Positions 16,791 to 23,592 of a stretch of 49,622 nucleotides of DNA are shown piece by piece; position 1 is the stretch's first letter; each line of letters begins with the position of its first letter. The translations under genes were made by a program, and so were the position numbers. The stretch is taken from positions 1 to 49,622 of the IMG/VR virus record IMGVR_UViG_3300009285_005341. The stretch is one strand, 5' to 3'. Under the pieces are notes generated by a model that was not told the origin of the DNA, did no database searches, and saw nothing but the letters and a program-made list of their open reading frames with translations. This DNA comes from a virus.

Positions 16791-18143
16791 TTATCCATAA
16801 GATTTGTACTCTCCTATCTTTGATGAAATTACTCGATTGGCGAACTGTCCTTTATAGCGCTCTGAATTGTCGAATCCAACTGCAGCACAATTAAGATTGG
16901 CAGCTGCAAGCAAAGTGTTTCCTGATCCAGCGAATGGTACTAAGATCTTAGCACCAGGATTGCAGAAGCACGCAATCAAGGTTTGCATCAGTTCTACCGG
17001 CCGTTCAGTTGGATGAATACGGTTGTGAGTTGTCTTAAAATTGAAGACATTTCCTGAGGCATATTGCTTTACCAGCTGCGCCGTTGGCATCTTACAATAG
17101 AAGAACGGTTCAACGGCATTTGCGAACACATAGAGTGGTGATCTAGCGTTAGCTACAGGCTTCGACCAGAATGCAGGCATACTCGGTTTGAAACCAGCTT
17201 CTACAATTATTTCTTTCATAGCTTCGTACCAAGGATGCAAAGCAAACCACAGCACTAGCCAGCCATCGCTGCGCAGTTTCTTCTTAGACTCCAGAACCAC
17301 GTCACGTACAAGTGACAGCCATTCCAATGGATCGAAGTTGTCGCTATCAAATACATCTTTCTTAGCTTCGCTCAGTATTTCCGAAGCTTCGAAGTCTACA
17401 CCGTACGGTGGATCAATCTCCACCAAGTTGTAAGTATTATCAGGAACAGCTTGCAATCCCTCCATAACGTCACAGATTATGTAAGAGTCAACTAGCATAT
17501 GCTTTTGTTTATCTTCGGGAGTTAAAGTTGTACGAGCCAAAACTTTAGCGGCTGCCTTTTCGGTTAGCTCATCTTTGACTGTAATGTAAAGCTTCTTTAG
17601 CGCTGTGGCACGCTTAGGCTCATTGTAAAGTTCTGTCGCCAACTTACGGTCATCAGGGTCAGTGATAACAGCTTGCAATAGTACATCTTCTCTTACCTTC
17701 CTTACATCTATGCCAACAAGCTCAGCCGTGTCTTTAGCTGACCAACCGACATCGCTGCCACGAATAGCCTTGCCGTGCTTTGCTTCCATAAGTTCATGAA
17801 TTTGCACGGTCAACCGTGATCGTTCTTGCCAAGACAAATCGAGTCTGTGGACATTCTCGACCAACTCCAGAGTCTTTCGATCCAACTCATTCGGCATATA
17901 AGGATAGATTACAGCCGGCACTGTTTCCCATCTCAGCGCTCGTACAGCTACCATTCGCCGTCCACCATATAGTAATGTATAGGTAGTATTGTCCTCATTA
18001 ATCATGACACCAACAGGCTCTAGCAGCCCGTTAGTTGTCAAGCTTTGCATCAGCTCGTTAACGTCACCGTAGTCCGTCCGTGCGCGAACATCCTCACGTA
18101 CAAGTGCTACTGAAACTTGATTCATTTGTTGCTCGATGCTCAT
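16791..18143 (-). CDS. ParB-like nuclease domain fused to N4/N6 DNA methyltransferase
   Basis: Protein of 450 residues with AAAGGATAG before the start, which follows the upstream stop directly. Residues 1 to about 125 are ParB/sulfiredoxin-like: the LLYGGRRMVAVRAL signature, then ELVENVHRLDLSWQE. The middle resembles the ParB DNA-binding helices. The C-terminal half is an amino-methyltransferase with motif IV DPPYG at residues 244-248 and the later SAM-binding motif FAGSGN at about 404-409 (beta-type order). The HPTERP segment preceding motif I is typical. Phage ParB-MTase fusions are generally thought to protect phage DNA from restriction; the recognition site cannot be read from sequence. 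Confidence 0.85.
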   Translation of the reverse strand: MSIEQQMNQVSVALVREDVRARTDYGDVNELMQSLTTNGLLEPVGVMINEDNTTYTLLYGGRRMVAVRALRWETVPAVIYPYMPNELDRKTLELVENVHRLDLSWQERSRLTVQIHELMEAKHGKAIRGSDVGWSAKDTAELVGIDVRKVREDVLLQAVITDPDDRKLATELYNEPKRATALKKLYITVKDELTEKAAAKVLARTTLTPEDKQKHMLVDSYIICDVMEGLQAVPDNTYNLVEIDPPYGVDFEASEILSEAKKDVFDSDNFDPLEWLSLVRDVVLESKKKLRSDGWLVLWFALHPWYEAMKEIIVEAGFKPSMPAFWSKPVANARSPLYVFANAVEPFFYCKMPTAQLVKQYASGNVFNFKTTHNRIHPTERPVELMQTLIACFCNPGAKILVPFAGSGNTLLAAANLNCAAVGFDNSERYKGQFANRVISSKIGEYKSYG

Positions 18144-18386
18144 CTAGCTATCCTTTCTGAGTCTCGCCATTATAGCGGCTTCCAAGCGTTCTAGTTCTTT
18201 GTCTGAGGCCGTTGATATTGCAGAGCGTGGCTTCTTCTGCTTGACTACAGTTTTTGCCTTCGGCTTCGCACGAAGCGATGCTATGCCTAGCCGGTCCTTA
18301 CGTACACCCGCCACTGCGTCCAAAAGCTGTTGTTCAGACATATCGTCGATAGAAACACCAAACATTAGCTCATCCAGCGTTGCCAT
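18144..18386 (-). CDS. Small protein with basic linker
   Basis: Protein of 80 residues, unrecognised, with AAAGGAG before the start. It has an acidic helical N-terminus (LDELMFGVSIDDMSEQQLLD), a Lys/Arg-rich centre (KPKAKTVVKQKKPR) that could bind nucleic acid, and a C-terminal helix. Its stop codon abuts the ATG of the ParB-methyltransferase gene, so the two are likely co-translated and may act together. Confidence 0.6.
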   Translation of the reverse strand: MATLDELMFGVSIDDMSEQQLLDAVAGVRKDRLGIASLRAKPKAKTVVKQKKPRSAISTASDKELERLEAAIMARLRKDS

Positions 18387-18609
18387 TATGATCTCCTTTC
18401 ATATGCTTTCTTGCTAGTTCAGCAAAATCTATTTCTCCGTCACGAATAGCTACAAGCATGTGTGGCCCGAACTCCTCAATCAAAGCTACCGCTGAAAGCG
18501 TTATTGGATGTAGTACGGCTGAGCAGCTGCCTTTTGGAACAACTTTCCACAGCCGTTCACGGTCCTCAAGTGAGACTTCTACATAGACACGGTAACGTTC
18601 AGGTTCCAT
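18370..18609 (-). CDS. Small conserved-looking early protein
   Basis: Protein of 79 residues. The second of two adjacent ATGs is better spaced from AGGAG. The pattern is beta strand (RYRVYVEVSLEDRERLW), then helix, ending in charged residues. It overlaps both neighbours by about 11-17 bp in a tight operon. No domain recognised. Confidence 0.55.
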   Translation of the reverse strand: MEPERYRVYVEVSLEDRERLWKVVPKGSCSAVLHPITLSAVALIEEFGPHMLVAIRDGEIDFAELARKHMKGDHNGNAG

Positions 18610-18829
18610 CATCGATCTCCTGTAGTGTCATGTCAAAGTCTAACGGACACAAAGTAGACCAATTGACAATAATAGCTACTTTTGTAGCGTTGACACTCTT
18701 AAGAAGGTCAAACAATGCTGAGCGTACCAACAACTCTCGCTGTGCTCTCAGCGCGTTTAAGGCTACATCCTTGAGATGCTGATATCCGTCTTGATTGTCG
18801 GTAGGGTAGAATTCATCCTTCTGCCACAT
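18599..18829 (-). CDS. Small unknown protein
   Basis: Protein of 76 residues. GAGGT, formed by the last codons of the upstream gene, precedes the ATG at 18829; an upstream ATG at 18850 is less well placed. It begins MWQKDEFYPTDNQDGYQHL and continues with a helix and a strand (VAIIVNW). No function can be assigned. Confidence 0.5.
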   Translation of the reverse strand: MWQKDEFYPTDNQDGYQHLKDVALNALRAQRELLVRSALFDLLKSVNATKVAIIVNWSTLCPLDFDMTLQEIDDGT

Positions 18830-18833
18830 AGAC

Positions 18834-19166
18834 TTAAACCTCAGTTTCACTTTTGGTAACCCGAGCCTCGTTTGTAGTAACTATATACAGGAATGCAAGG
18901 TAGTTTATTGCGTCCTTAATATGTTCAGGTAGTTGATCTCCCTTTAAAGGTTCGGCTTTTCTGACGCAATTGTTAATTGCAGCCATATGCTTGTCAAGAT
19001 GTACCAGTACTACTTGTGGCACTGTTATTCCCAGCTTTGTCGATGAATGTTTAAAGTTCTCGAACGAATCGAACTCAGCACTGTAGTCTTGCCCTTTTTT
19101 GTCAGCCAGTGCTAGGCAGGCTTCAAAAATATCTGATACAGCTTTCTTTCTATCGTTAAGGTTCAC
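18834..19166 (-). CDS. DUF1599-like (nucleotide modification associated) protein
   Basis: Protein of 110 residues. A GTG start at 19166 is chosen because GGAGGTT lies 7-8 nt upstream; an ATG at 19196 would start inside the loop of a strong hairpin. The pattern KKGQDYSAEFDSFENF, a helix with LDKHMAAI, and LPEHIKDAINYLAFLYIV is typical of the domain found with hypermodified-nucleotide genes in phages (DUF1599, nucleotide modification associated domain 1). This all-alpha family resembles nucleotide pyrophosphohydrolases. A role in handling dNTP pools or modified bases is likely. Confidence 0.65.
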   Translation of the reverse strand: MNLNDRKKAVSDIFEACLALADKKGQDYSAEFDSFENFKHSSTKLGITVPQVVLVHLDKHMAAINNCVRKAEPLKGDQLPEHIKDAINYLAFLYIVTTNEARVTKSETEV

Positions 19167-19182
19167 TTTTTTAACCTCCGTA

Positions 19183-19220
19183 AGGGGAGGCAGCAACCGG
19201 TGAAGTACGCTGTCTCCCCT
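19183..19220. other. Strong hairpin between early genes
   Basis: AGGGGAGGCAGC (19183-19194) pairs with GCTGTCTCCCCT (19209-19220) around a 14-nt loop: 12 pairs with one G:U on the plus strand, or one A:C mismatch in the minus-strand transcript. It sits 16 bp before the GTG at 19166, just upstream of its ribosome site. No U tract follows, so a translation-control or RNA-stability element is more likely than a terminator. Confidence 0.6.
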
Positions 19221-19234
19221 CAGATGCTCTGTTG

Positions 19235-19672
19235 TTATAGCACCAAGTAGCCTTTGTTAAGCACTCGATTTCGGTCGGGGTTTACACCTTTCTTGTCTTC
19301 TTCCAAGCCAACCTTTACAGTTCCGCGTGAACCTACAAACTCGTTGCCCGTTACATTGTCACTTATTGATCTGAGGATGTTCCAGAAATCCTCAGTGTTG
19401 ATGGCGAAGCAAGCACAGAATTCACGCAGCTTCCTCATTTTGTTGTTAGCGACATCTTCTTCATCGGTGACAGCGGGCAATGGTATATACTCGTGAATCT
19501 TTGCATGACGTGGATTTGAAGGGTCACTAAGCACTACATACAGCGAAGACTTTCCTGACGAGTCCGCGGTGTGGAGCTCGGCTCTGGCGATTTCGACCAA
19601 AACTTCTTCATCGGAGTCATACAACTCCGGCTCCCAGACTGCATCGAAATTCAACTCGGCAAAATTCGGCAT
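19235..19672 (-). CDS. Small acidic recombination-block protein (DUF669/SSB-like by context)
   Basis: Protein of 145 residues. AAAGGAGC lies seven bases before the ATG at 19672, which is preferred over 19690. The N-terminus NFAELNFDAVWEPELYDSDE and the following strand VLVEIARAELHTADSSGKSSLYVVLSD match the pattern of small phage proteins that accompany Sak4-like ATPases and Cas4-like nucleases and are thought to bind single-stranded DNA. A helix around residues 85-110 and an RGTVKVGLEEDKKG strand follow. The exact family is uncertain; the gene order supports a role in recombination or replication. Confidence 0.5.
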   Translation of the reverse strand: MPNFAELNFDAVWEPELYDSDEEVLVEIARAELHTADSSGKSSLYVVLSDPSNPRHAKIHEYIPLPAVTDEEDVANNKMRKLREFCACFAINTEDFWNILRSISDNVTGNEFVGSRGTVKVGLEEDKKGVNPDRNRVLNKGYLVL

Positions 19673-19694
19673 GATTAAAGCTCCTTTCAATTTG

Positions 19695-19722
19695 TAGCAA
19701 GGTACAAATTTGTACTTTGCTT
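19695..19722. repeat. Palindrome copy 4
   Basis: TAGCAAGG / core / CTTTGCTT, where the usually mismatched base pairs A:T and the next pair is a G:T wobble. It lies 13 bp after the stop of the Sak4-like gene and 22 bp before the ATG at 19672. Confidence 0.8.
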
Positions 19723-19735
19723 TGAACGCTTTTTA

Positions 19736-20581
19736 CTAAAACAATTTAGGCTTGTCACTCACGTCGTAGCCAACCTTTTTTAGCAGCATCTTGATGTTTG
19801 GCTCTTCGTAAGTATTGAACTTAAACTCTCCAATACGGGTTTCTGCGTGCCACTTGACGCCGTCAGGCTTTACTTGCAACTTGTATTCGTCATCTTTAGC
19901 GCCCTTGACTATGCGTGTAAGCCATTGTTCCAAGAACAGTGATGGCACTTCAACTGATAGCTTTGGTGTCAAGTTTGGCACTGCTACCATAGTGTTAAGA
20001 AGATCATCTTTCTCCATCTGCAAGTGCCCTGTGACAATTACGTCACAAGGCAACTGCAAGATTTCGTTAAGCTCGTCCATCATAGTCATGTAGAGAACCT
20101 GATAGTCAGCTATTCCTGGGGTTTTGTCCGTCTTCTGATGACCAGACAACTTAATAATGTAGTACAATACATAGCGTACAAAACCAGACAGGCTATCAAG
20201 AGCATAAGTTGCAAACCTGTCAAAGAATCCTTCACGCTTTCTAGCCGTGAAATCCTTCGACCAGCGATCATAAGTAACAGGATTGTTCCAGTCATCATAT
20301 TCGTAGTCACAGACTATGATGTCTCCACGCTCAATAAATGGACGTAATGCAGCCGTTTGTGTTCCAAACGGATCGAACGAATCAATACAGACTGGCAGTC
20401 TGCATGTTGATAGCAAACGCGTTTTACCAGTACCCTTCTGACCGAGCACTAAGCCGTTAAATCGCTTTAATTGCATACGTTCCAGTTGCTTAGTACGCAG
20501 ATCGCTGGCTCGCTTTAGCACTGCATCTTCAGACACTTTAGCAGGTACCTTAGCTTGTTCAAGCACCTTAGCTTGTTCCAT
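19736..20581 (-). CDS. Sak4-like (AAA_24) RecA-fold ATPase
   Basis: Protein of 281 residues. CCAGGAGG lies eight bases before the ATG at 20581, so the longer 320-residue reading is rejected; the start overlaps the nuclease gene's stop. Walker A is at residues 47-54 (GQKGTGKT), followed by CIDSFDPFGTQT and a Walker B-like strand. The YALDSLSGFVRYVLYYI segment and VIVTGHLQMEKDD resemble the RecA-like single-strand-annealing ATPases of phages (Sak4). These promote homologous recombination together with SSB and an exonuclease; here both partners flank it. Confidence 0.75.
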   Translation of the reverse strand: MEQAKVLEQAKVPAKVSEDAVLKRASDLRTKQLERMQLKRFNGLVLGQKGTGKTRLLSTCRLPVCIDSFDPFGTQTAALRPFIERGDIIVCDYEYDDWNNPVTYDRWSKDFTARKREGFFDRFATYALDSLSGFVRYVLYYIIKLSGHQKTDKTPGIADYQVLYMTMMDELNEILQLPCDVIVTGHLQMEKDDLLNTMVAVPNLTPKLSVEVPSLFLEQWLTRIVKGAKDDEYKLQVKPDGVKWHAETRIGEFKFNTYEEPNIKMLLKKVGYDVSDKPKLF

Positions 20582-21536
20582 CTGATTTCCTCCTGGGGTC
20601 CCAGGCGTCGACTTTGAAGCCTGTAGGCGGATTGTCGTGAGTGTGAGTAAGTGGATTATGTCGTGACGGACAGATGCTAAGGTACGGACATCCGCCATAG
20701 CTCATACATTGGGAGTCGTTGCGAGGAAACGCTTTCATTACTTCATTGTCGTCGTTCTCCAGTGAGAGCTTGTCGAATTCGTTCTCCAAACGTTCCAACC
20801 AATAGTTAACATCAAGCAGCCATGAATCAATCGCGGTTGCAGAACGTTTTATTGGCGTACGTACAAATTCGTTACCTAGCTTGCCAGTAGGAGATCTAAA
20901 ACACATCCCGTTCACTATAACACCACGAATGTCGTCAAGTGAATACAAAGCGCCAGCATAGCTTTGTATAACATACAAATAGCAGTGAATTTGACTGCTG
21001 TTGAACCATTGCGCTGTCCAATTGGTACTATTAATACTGTACTTTGTCGTCTTGTGCTCCATAGAGCACACACCACGACTGTCAGCAAGAATTGAATCCA
21101 TCTTGAAATAAAGCACACGCTCAGGCGACTGATTAACTAGTATGTTACCAGGGATTTCACTAAATAGTACCTTAAAGTTGTCATTATTATAGCGCTCTGT
21201 CCACTCAATTATTCCACTTGATAGGTTGGCTAACGACTTACCTTTGTGAATATCAGCATCAGTTAACAATGCTGCTTCACCGTACTGTGCTATCCATGCT
21301 AACCGTGCAAGCTTTAGTGCATCTGAAAGCACTTGCACTGGATAGCCAACAGTTCCTTGGCTGTCGATTAGTAGCTTCTCCATTACTTTGTGAACTGTGC
21401 TTCCAAAGAACAAGTCGTGTGACTCTTCTTCTGGTCGCCAGTTGTAAACATGAGCATAGAAGAACCTACGTGGGCATGTCTTGAAACAGCTGAGTTTTGT
21501 ACCGTCGATTACTTTGTGTAGTTCGTTTAGTTCCAT
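20568..21536 (-). CDS. PD-(D/E)XK nuclease, Cas4/RecB-like
   Basis: Protein of 322 residues with TTGGAG before the ATG at 21536. The N-terminal LSCFKTCPRRFFY and GSTVHKVMEK, the catalytic MDS...MEHKTTKYS (Asp, then Glu-x-Lys) and the C-terminal cysteine group (CMSYGGCPYLSICPS) give the Cas4/AddB arrangement, with an N-terminal Cys and three C-terminal Cys able to hold a 4Fe-4S cluster. It is probably a single-strand exonuclease that feeds the Sak4-like ATPase encoded immediately downstream. No cas1/cas2 genes or CRISPR array are in the window. The folded RNA element at 21555-21621 stands 18 bp before its start. Confidence 0.85.
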   Translation of the reverse strand: MELNELHKVIDGTKLSCFKTCPRRFFYAHVYNWRPEEESHDLFFGSTVHKVMEKLLIDSQGTVGYPVQVLSDALKLARLAWIAQYGEAALLTDADIHKGKSLANLSSGIIEWTERYNNDNFKVLFSEIPGNILVNQSPERVLYFKMDSILADSRGVCSMEHKTTKYSINSTNWTAQWFNSSQIHCYLYVIQSYAGALYSLDDIRGVIVNGMCFRSPTGKLGNEFVRTPIKRSATAIDSWLLDVNYWLERLENEFDKLSLENDDNEVMKAFPRNDSQCMSYGGCPYLSICPSRHNPLTHTHDNPPTGFKVDAWDPRRKSDGTS

Positions 21537-21554
21537 AGTATCTCCAATTAAGTA

Positions 21555-21621
21555 GGCGAGACCAGCGTGCACGCATCTTCTGCTTTGTCGGCAGATGTCC
21601 TATATGGACGATGGCCTCGCC
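21555..21621 (-). ncRNA. Second folded element with a tRNA-like closing stem
   Basis: In the minus-strand transcript GGCGAGGCC (21613-21621) pairs with GGUCUCGCC (21555-21563), the same 9-bp closing stem as the tRNA-like gene 30 bp upstream. Inside are three hairpins: GUCC/GGAC with a 5-nt loop, CUGC/GCAG with a 7-nt loop CGACAAA, and GCG/CGC around UGCA. The whole 67 nt can form a four-way junction. It has no T-loop sequence and no U before the loop triplet, so it is not an ordinary tRNA. It may be a tRNA relic, a tRNA mimic or an mRNA leader structure for the downstream nuclease gene. Confidence 0.5.
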
Positions 21622-21651
21622 CACGGCAACTCTTAAATTTTCTTGTGGGGG

Positions 21652-21723
21652 CGAGACCGACGGGATTCGAACCCGCGCCTCTGGTTCAGCTAGCGCAACG
21701 CTCTACCCCTGAGCTACGGCCTC
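21652..21723 (-). tRNA. tRNA-like gene with weak anticodon stem (reads AGC if real)
   Basis: Acceptor arm GAGGCCG/CGGTCTC with discriminator G, positions 8-9 TA, D arm GCTC-AGGGGTA-GAGC, and a perfect T arm GCGGG-TTCGAAT-CCCGT are all present with standard spacing. The anticodon arm is abnormal: the 5-bp stem would pair TTGCG with AACCA, only two of five pairs. The 7-nt loop CTAGCTG puts T at position 33, AGC at 34-36 (Ala) and T, not a purine, at 37. No CCA is encoded directly after the discriminator. It is either a degenerate tRNA or one recruited for another role such as RNA processing. It lies 19 bp after the gene ending at 21743. Confidence 0.6.
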
Positions 21724-21742
21724 GCCTTTACTTGTTACTGGC

Positions 21743-22255
21743 TCAGCTAGCGCCAAGTTTCTTTCTTACAAGTGCCAGCATTGCTTCGAGCTCCGTTTGA
21801 GTGAGCTCTCCCTTTTCGATCTTGTTTTCCATGTCGGTGACAGTTATTACTCCGATACTTTTGGCGCGTACACCAGGACGGATGCTTTCAAGCGCTTTTT
21901 GACAATCAGCCTCGGTTCCACCGCGGTTCATTACGTTACGGATCGGTGTAGCCATCCTCACGGCCCAAGTAGCAGTAGCCAGATCGAACACAGCATCAGC
22001 TCCCCACTTCGCAACGGCTGCATCAAGGTTAGCACCGAATGGAAACTTAGCAGTAAACTTGCAGCACTTGTACTTCCCTGGCTGGAATTCGGCAGAGTTC
22101 GAATCCATTCCACGTTCGGCTTTCGGAGATCTCACAACGGTGACGACAAAGTCGCCTTCCATAGTTTCAGCTTCGATAGCCTCGCTTTCGTCGTTGTGAA
22201 TTGTTTCGTCAGTCAGCTCTTGGTCATTAAAGTCTACAACGGGTTTCGATTTCAT
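21743..22255 (-). CDS. Early protein of unknown function
   Basis: Protein of 170 residues. AGAAAGGAG lies before the ATG at 22255, preferred over 22291. The N-terminal 40 residues are acidic and probably disordered (DDE/E-rich). A compact domain follows (GDFVVTVVRSPKAERG, KYKCCKFTAKFPFGANLDAAVAKWG, VRMATPIRNVMNRGG). The C-terminus (MENKIEKGELTQTELEAMLALVRKKL) is helical. It is next to the recombination genes and could be a DNA-binding or SSB-type accessory, but I do not recognise it. Its last bases (CTTGGCGCTAGCTGAGCC) nearly repeat part of the adjacent tRNA-like gene. Confidence 0.6.
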   Translation of the reverse strand: MKSKPVVDFNDQELTDETIHNDESEAIEAETMEGDFVVTVVRSPKAERGMDSNSAEFQPGKYKCCKFTAKFPFGANLDAAVAKWGADAVFDLATATWAVRMATPIRNVMNRGGTEADCQKALESIRPGVRAKSIGVITVTDMENKIEKGELTQTELEAMLALVRKKLGAS

Positions 22256-22315
22256 AGTCGAAACTCCTTTCTGAGTTTTATCTGTCCACATAAGTGTGAC
22301 AGTAATTGAGCGTCT

Positions 22316-22492
22316 TCACTTCCAACATTTTAATGCTTCTAAGAAAGTCATATCTGGCGTAGCTTCGTTTGGAATGCTTGTAGTTGCGTATGCACCTAGC
22401 CTGATGGCGCACCAGTAGACTAGCCTCTTTGGTAATCTAAGAGCGATCCACAAACAGATTATATCTAGAGCTTTGCTCAAAGATTCGTTCAT
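22316..22492 (-). CDS. Small hydrophobic-helix protein
   Basis: Protein of 58 residues beginning MNESLSKALDIICLWIALR and continuing LPKRLVYWCAIRLGAYATT, ending with a KCWK tail. GAAAGGTAG lies 8 nt before the start. The first helix is hydrophobic. Similar small proteins with an LPKRLVYW-type stretch are, to my memory, common unnamed phage ORFs. It is the first gene after promoter P1 and the folded RNA at 22518-22581, so that structure could control it. Confidence 0.6.
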   Translation of the reverse strand: MNESLSKALDIICLWIALRLPKRLVYWCAIRLGAYATTSIPNEATPDMTFLEALKCWK

Positions 22493-22512
22493 AATACTTA
22501 CTACCTTTCATA

Positions 22513-22612
22513 AAAATGCGACTATCGCTTTGGGGATTCCTGATGAAGATCAGGTAGTCGGCCACGACTAGCGATAGTCGCAAGTGCAAATAGCTTGTGT
22601 CATGGCCGATTG
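22513..22612 (-). ncRNA. Candidate structured small RNA or leader attenuator
   Basis: Transcription from P1 should start near 22611. The RNA then contains GCGACUAUCGC (22571-22581) pairing with GCGAUAGUCGC (22518-22528). These enclose two perfect 6-bp hairpins, UAGUCG/CGACUA with loop UGGC (22555-22570) and CCUGAU/AUCAGG with loop CUUC (22539-22554), which makes a three-way junction. The closing stem is followed by AUUUUUAU, as in an intrinsic terminator. CGACUA and UAGUCG each occur twice, so an alternative pairing of neighbours is possible. The element is either an independent RNA of about 100 nt or a switchable leader of the gene at 22492. Confidence 0.6.
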
Positions 22613-22617
22613 CATCA

Positions 22618-22645
22618 ATTATAACACGAATTTATCCATTGTCAA
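22618..22645 (-). promoter_or_regulatory. Promoter P1, consensus sigma70
   Basis: On the minus strand TTGACA (22640-22645) and TATAAT (22618-22623) are both perfect, with a 16-bp spacer. It overlaps the stop of the upstream gene at 22632. Its upstream block, GCTCAG...ACTGGGACTTGACA, is shared with promoter P2 six kilobases away. Confidence 0.8.
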
Positions 22646-22997
22646 GTCCCAGTATTGGCTGAGCCTTGAACAGATTGTCGGCCAGCTCATCCTCAGCTGC
22701 CGTACTAGCGGAAGCTGAATCGAATAAGCGTTGAGCCTCCGCCATTAAATCACTTTCTGAATCACTAAGATTTTCGAACACAGTCGTAACTTCATCGACT
22801 GTCAATGCTCTCATCCTGCCAGCTTCTATCTGTTGTTCGCAATAGGAGAAGATGGCACGACGAAGAGCTCCGCTAGCCGTCGTTACAAGCTTGTCATGCT
22901 CAGCTAGATGTACAACAAGCATAGCAACCAATTGCGGCGTCAGCCGTACTGAGTACGGACGACTTCGATTATGCTCAAACTTGGCTACGCTCTTCAT
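22632..22997 (-). CDS. Probable ribbon-helix-helix type DNA-binding protein
   Basis: Protein of 121 residues. AAGGGAG before the ATG at 22997 decides the start; the upstream extension to 23108 overlaps the previous gene. A strand RPYSVRLTPQLVAML followed by two helices (VHLAEHDKLVTTAS, ALRRAIFSYCEQQ) fits a ribbon-helix-helix DNA-binding fold. The C-terminal half is acidic and helical. Its 3' end contains the -35 box and the upstream block of promoter P1, so an autoregulatory link is conceivable. This is inference from fold pattern only. Confidence 0.5.
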   Translation of the reverse strand: MKSVAKFEHNRSRPYSVRLTPQLVAMLVVHLAEHDKLVTTASGALRRAIFSYCEQQIEAGRMRALTVDEVTTVFENLSDSESDLMAEAQRLFDSASASTAAEDELADNLFKAQPILGLDNG

Positions 22998-23001
22998 TTT
23001 A

Positions 23002-23229
23002 CTATGGCTCCCTTCTACGCACTTCGAATACTCGTGACGATGGTAAGTGTTTATACGAAAACACCTTCTCCTCACCGTCATGGCCACTGTAGCCGGTACA
23101 GCTGACATTGCTTAAGACAGTTTCACCTATGGCGCGACAAACAGCGGCTGGTGCAGTCATAGCTAGCACTGACCAGTTAGTGCCGTTCGACACTTCGTGT
23201 ACTTCCCAACAAGGCGACGCGCTTAACAT
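23002..23229 (-). CDS. Small unknown protein behind a palindrome
   Basis: Protein of 75 residues with GAAAGGAG before the ATG at 23229. It is beta-rich with three cysteines, beginning MLSASPCWEVHEVSNGTNW and ending in a basic KHLPSSRVFEVRRREP tail. It is the first gene downstream of palindrome copy 5. No function assigned. Confidence 0.55.
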   Translation of the reverse strand: MLSASPCWEVHEVSNGTNWSVLAMTAPAAVCRAIGETVLSNVSCTGYSGHDGEEKVFSYKHLPSSRVFEVRRREP

Positions 23230-23250
23230 TTGCAAATCTCCTTTCAATTT

Positions 23251-23278
23251 AAGCATGGTACAAATTTGTACCTTGCTT
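23251..23278. repeat. Palindrome copy 5
   Basis: AAGCATGG / core / CCTTGCTT, with a single T:T mismatch. It lies 2 bp after the stop of the MazG-like gene (TTAATTAAGC junction) and 21 bp before the ATG at 23229. Confidence 0.85.
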
Positions 23279-23280
23279 AA

Positions 23281-23592
23281 TTAACAACGCTTTCCGTGCA
23301 AGAATGGTCGTGTCAAGTTATATTGATGCTTGACGTAGACCTCCCTCGCTAAGTCCACACCTCTAGCATGGCAAGTGTCAGCTAGTCGAAGGTATACATC
23401 GGCAAGCTCTTCATCGACTGGCTCGTTGTGACGATAAGCCTGGATGGCTTCACCGATCTCACTGATTATCAGAGCCATCTCCTCTAGAAAACTTCTGGTG
23501 ACACCGTCTGACGTTGTGTGAAAGCCGTGAGCTTCAGCGCAGTCCCAGACAGCTTCGGGGTGGACAAGTTTGACTTCCTTAATCGGTTCCAT
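23281..23592 (-). CDS. MazG-like nucleotide pyrophosphohydrolase
   Basis: Protein of 103 residues. The helix ALIISEIGEAIQAYRHN and the following DEELADVYLRLADTCHARGVDL reproduce the ExxE...ExxD metal-binding arrangement of all-alpha NTP pyrophosphohydrolases (MazG/dUTPase-2 superfamily). This enzyme type hydrolyses NTPs, dNTPs or ppGpp-like alarmones; phages use it to shape nucleotide pools. TCGGTTCC before the stop of the upstream gene places its ATG inside a 14-bp overlap with it. Confidence 0.75.
   Translation of the reverse strand: MEPIKEVKLVHPEAVWDCAEAHGFHTTSDGVTRSFLEEMALIISEIGEAIQAYRHNEPVDEELADVYLRLADTCHARGVDLAREVYVKHQYNLTRPFLHGKRC

Noticed and set aside
21567-21800. Plus-strand ORF with ARPTGFEPAPL
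   Set aside because: It is the well-known false translation of a tRNA gene read antisense.
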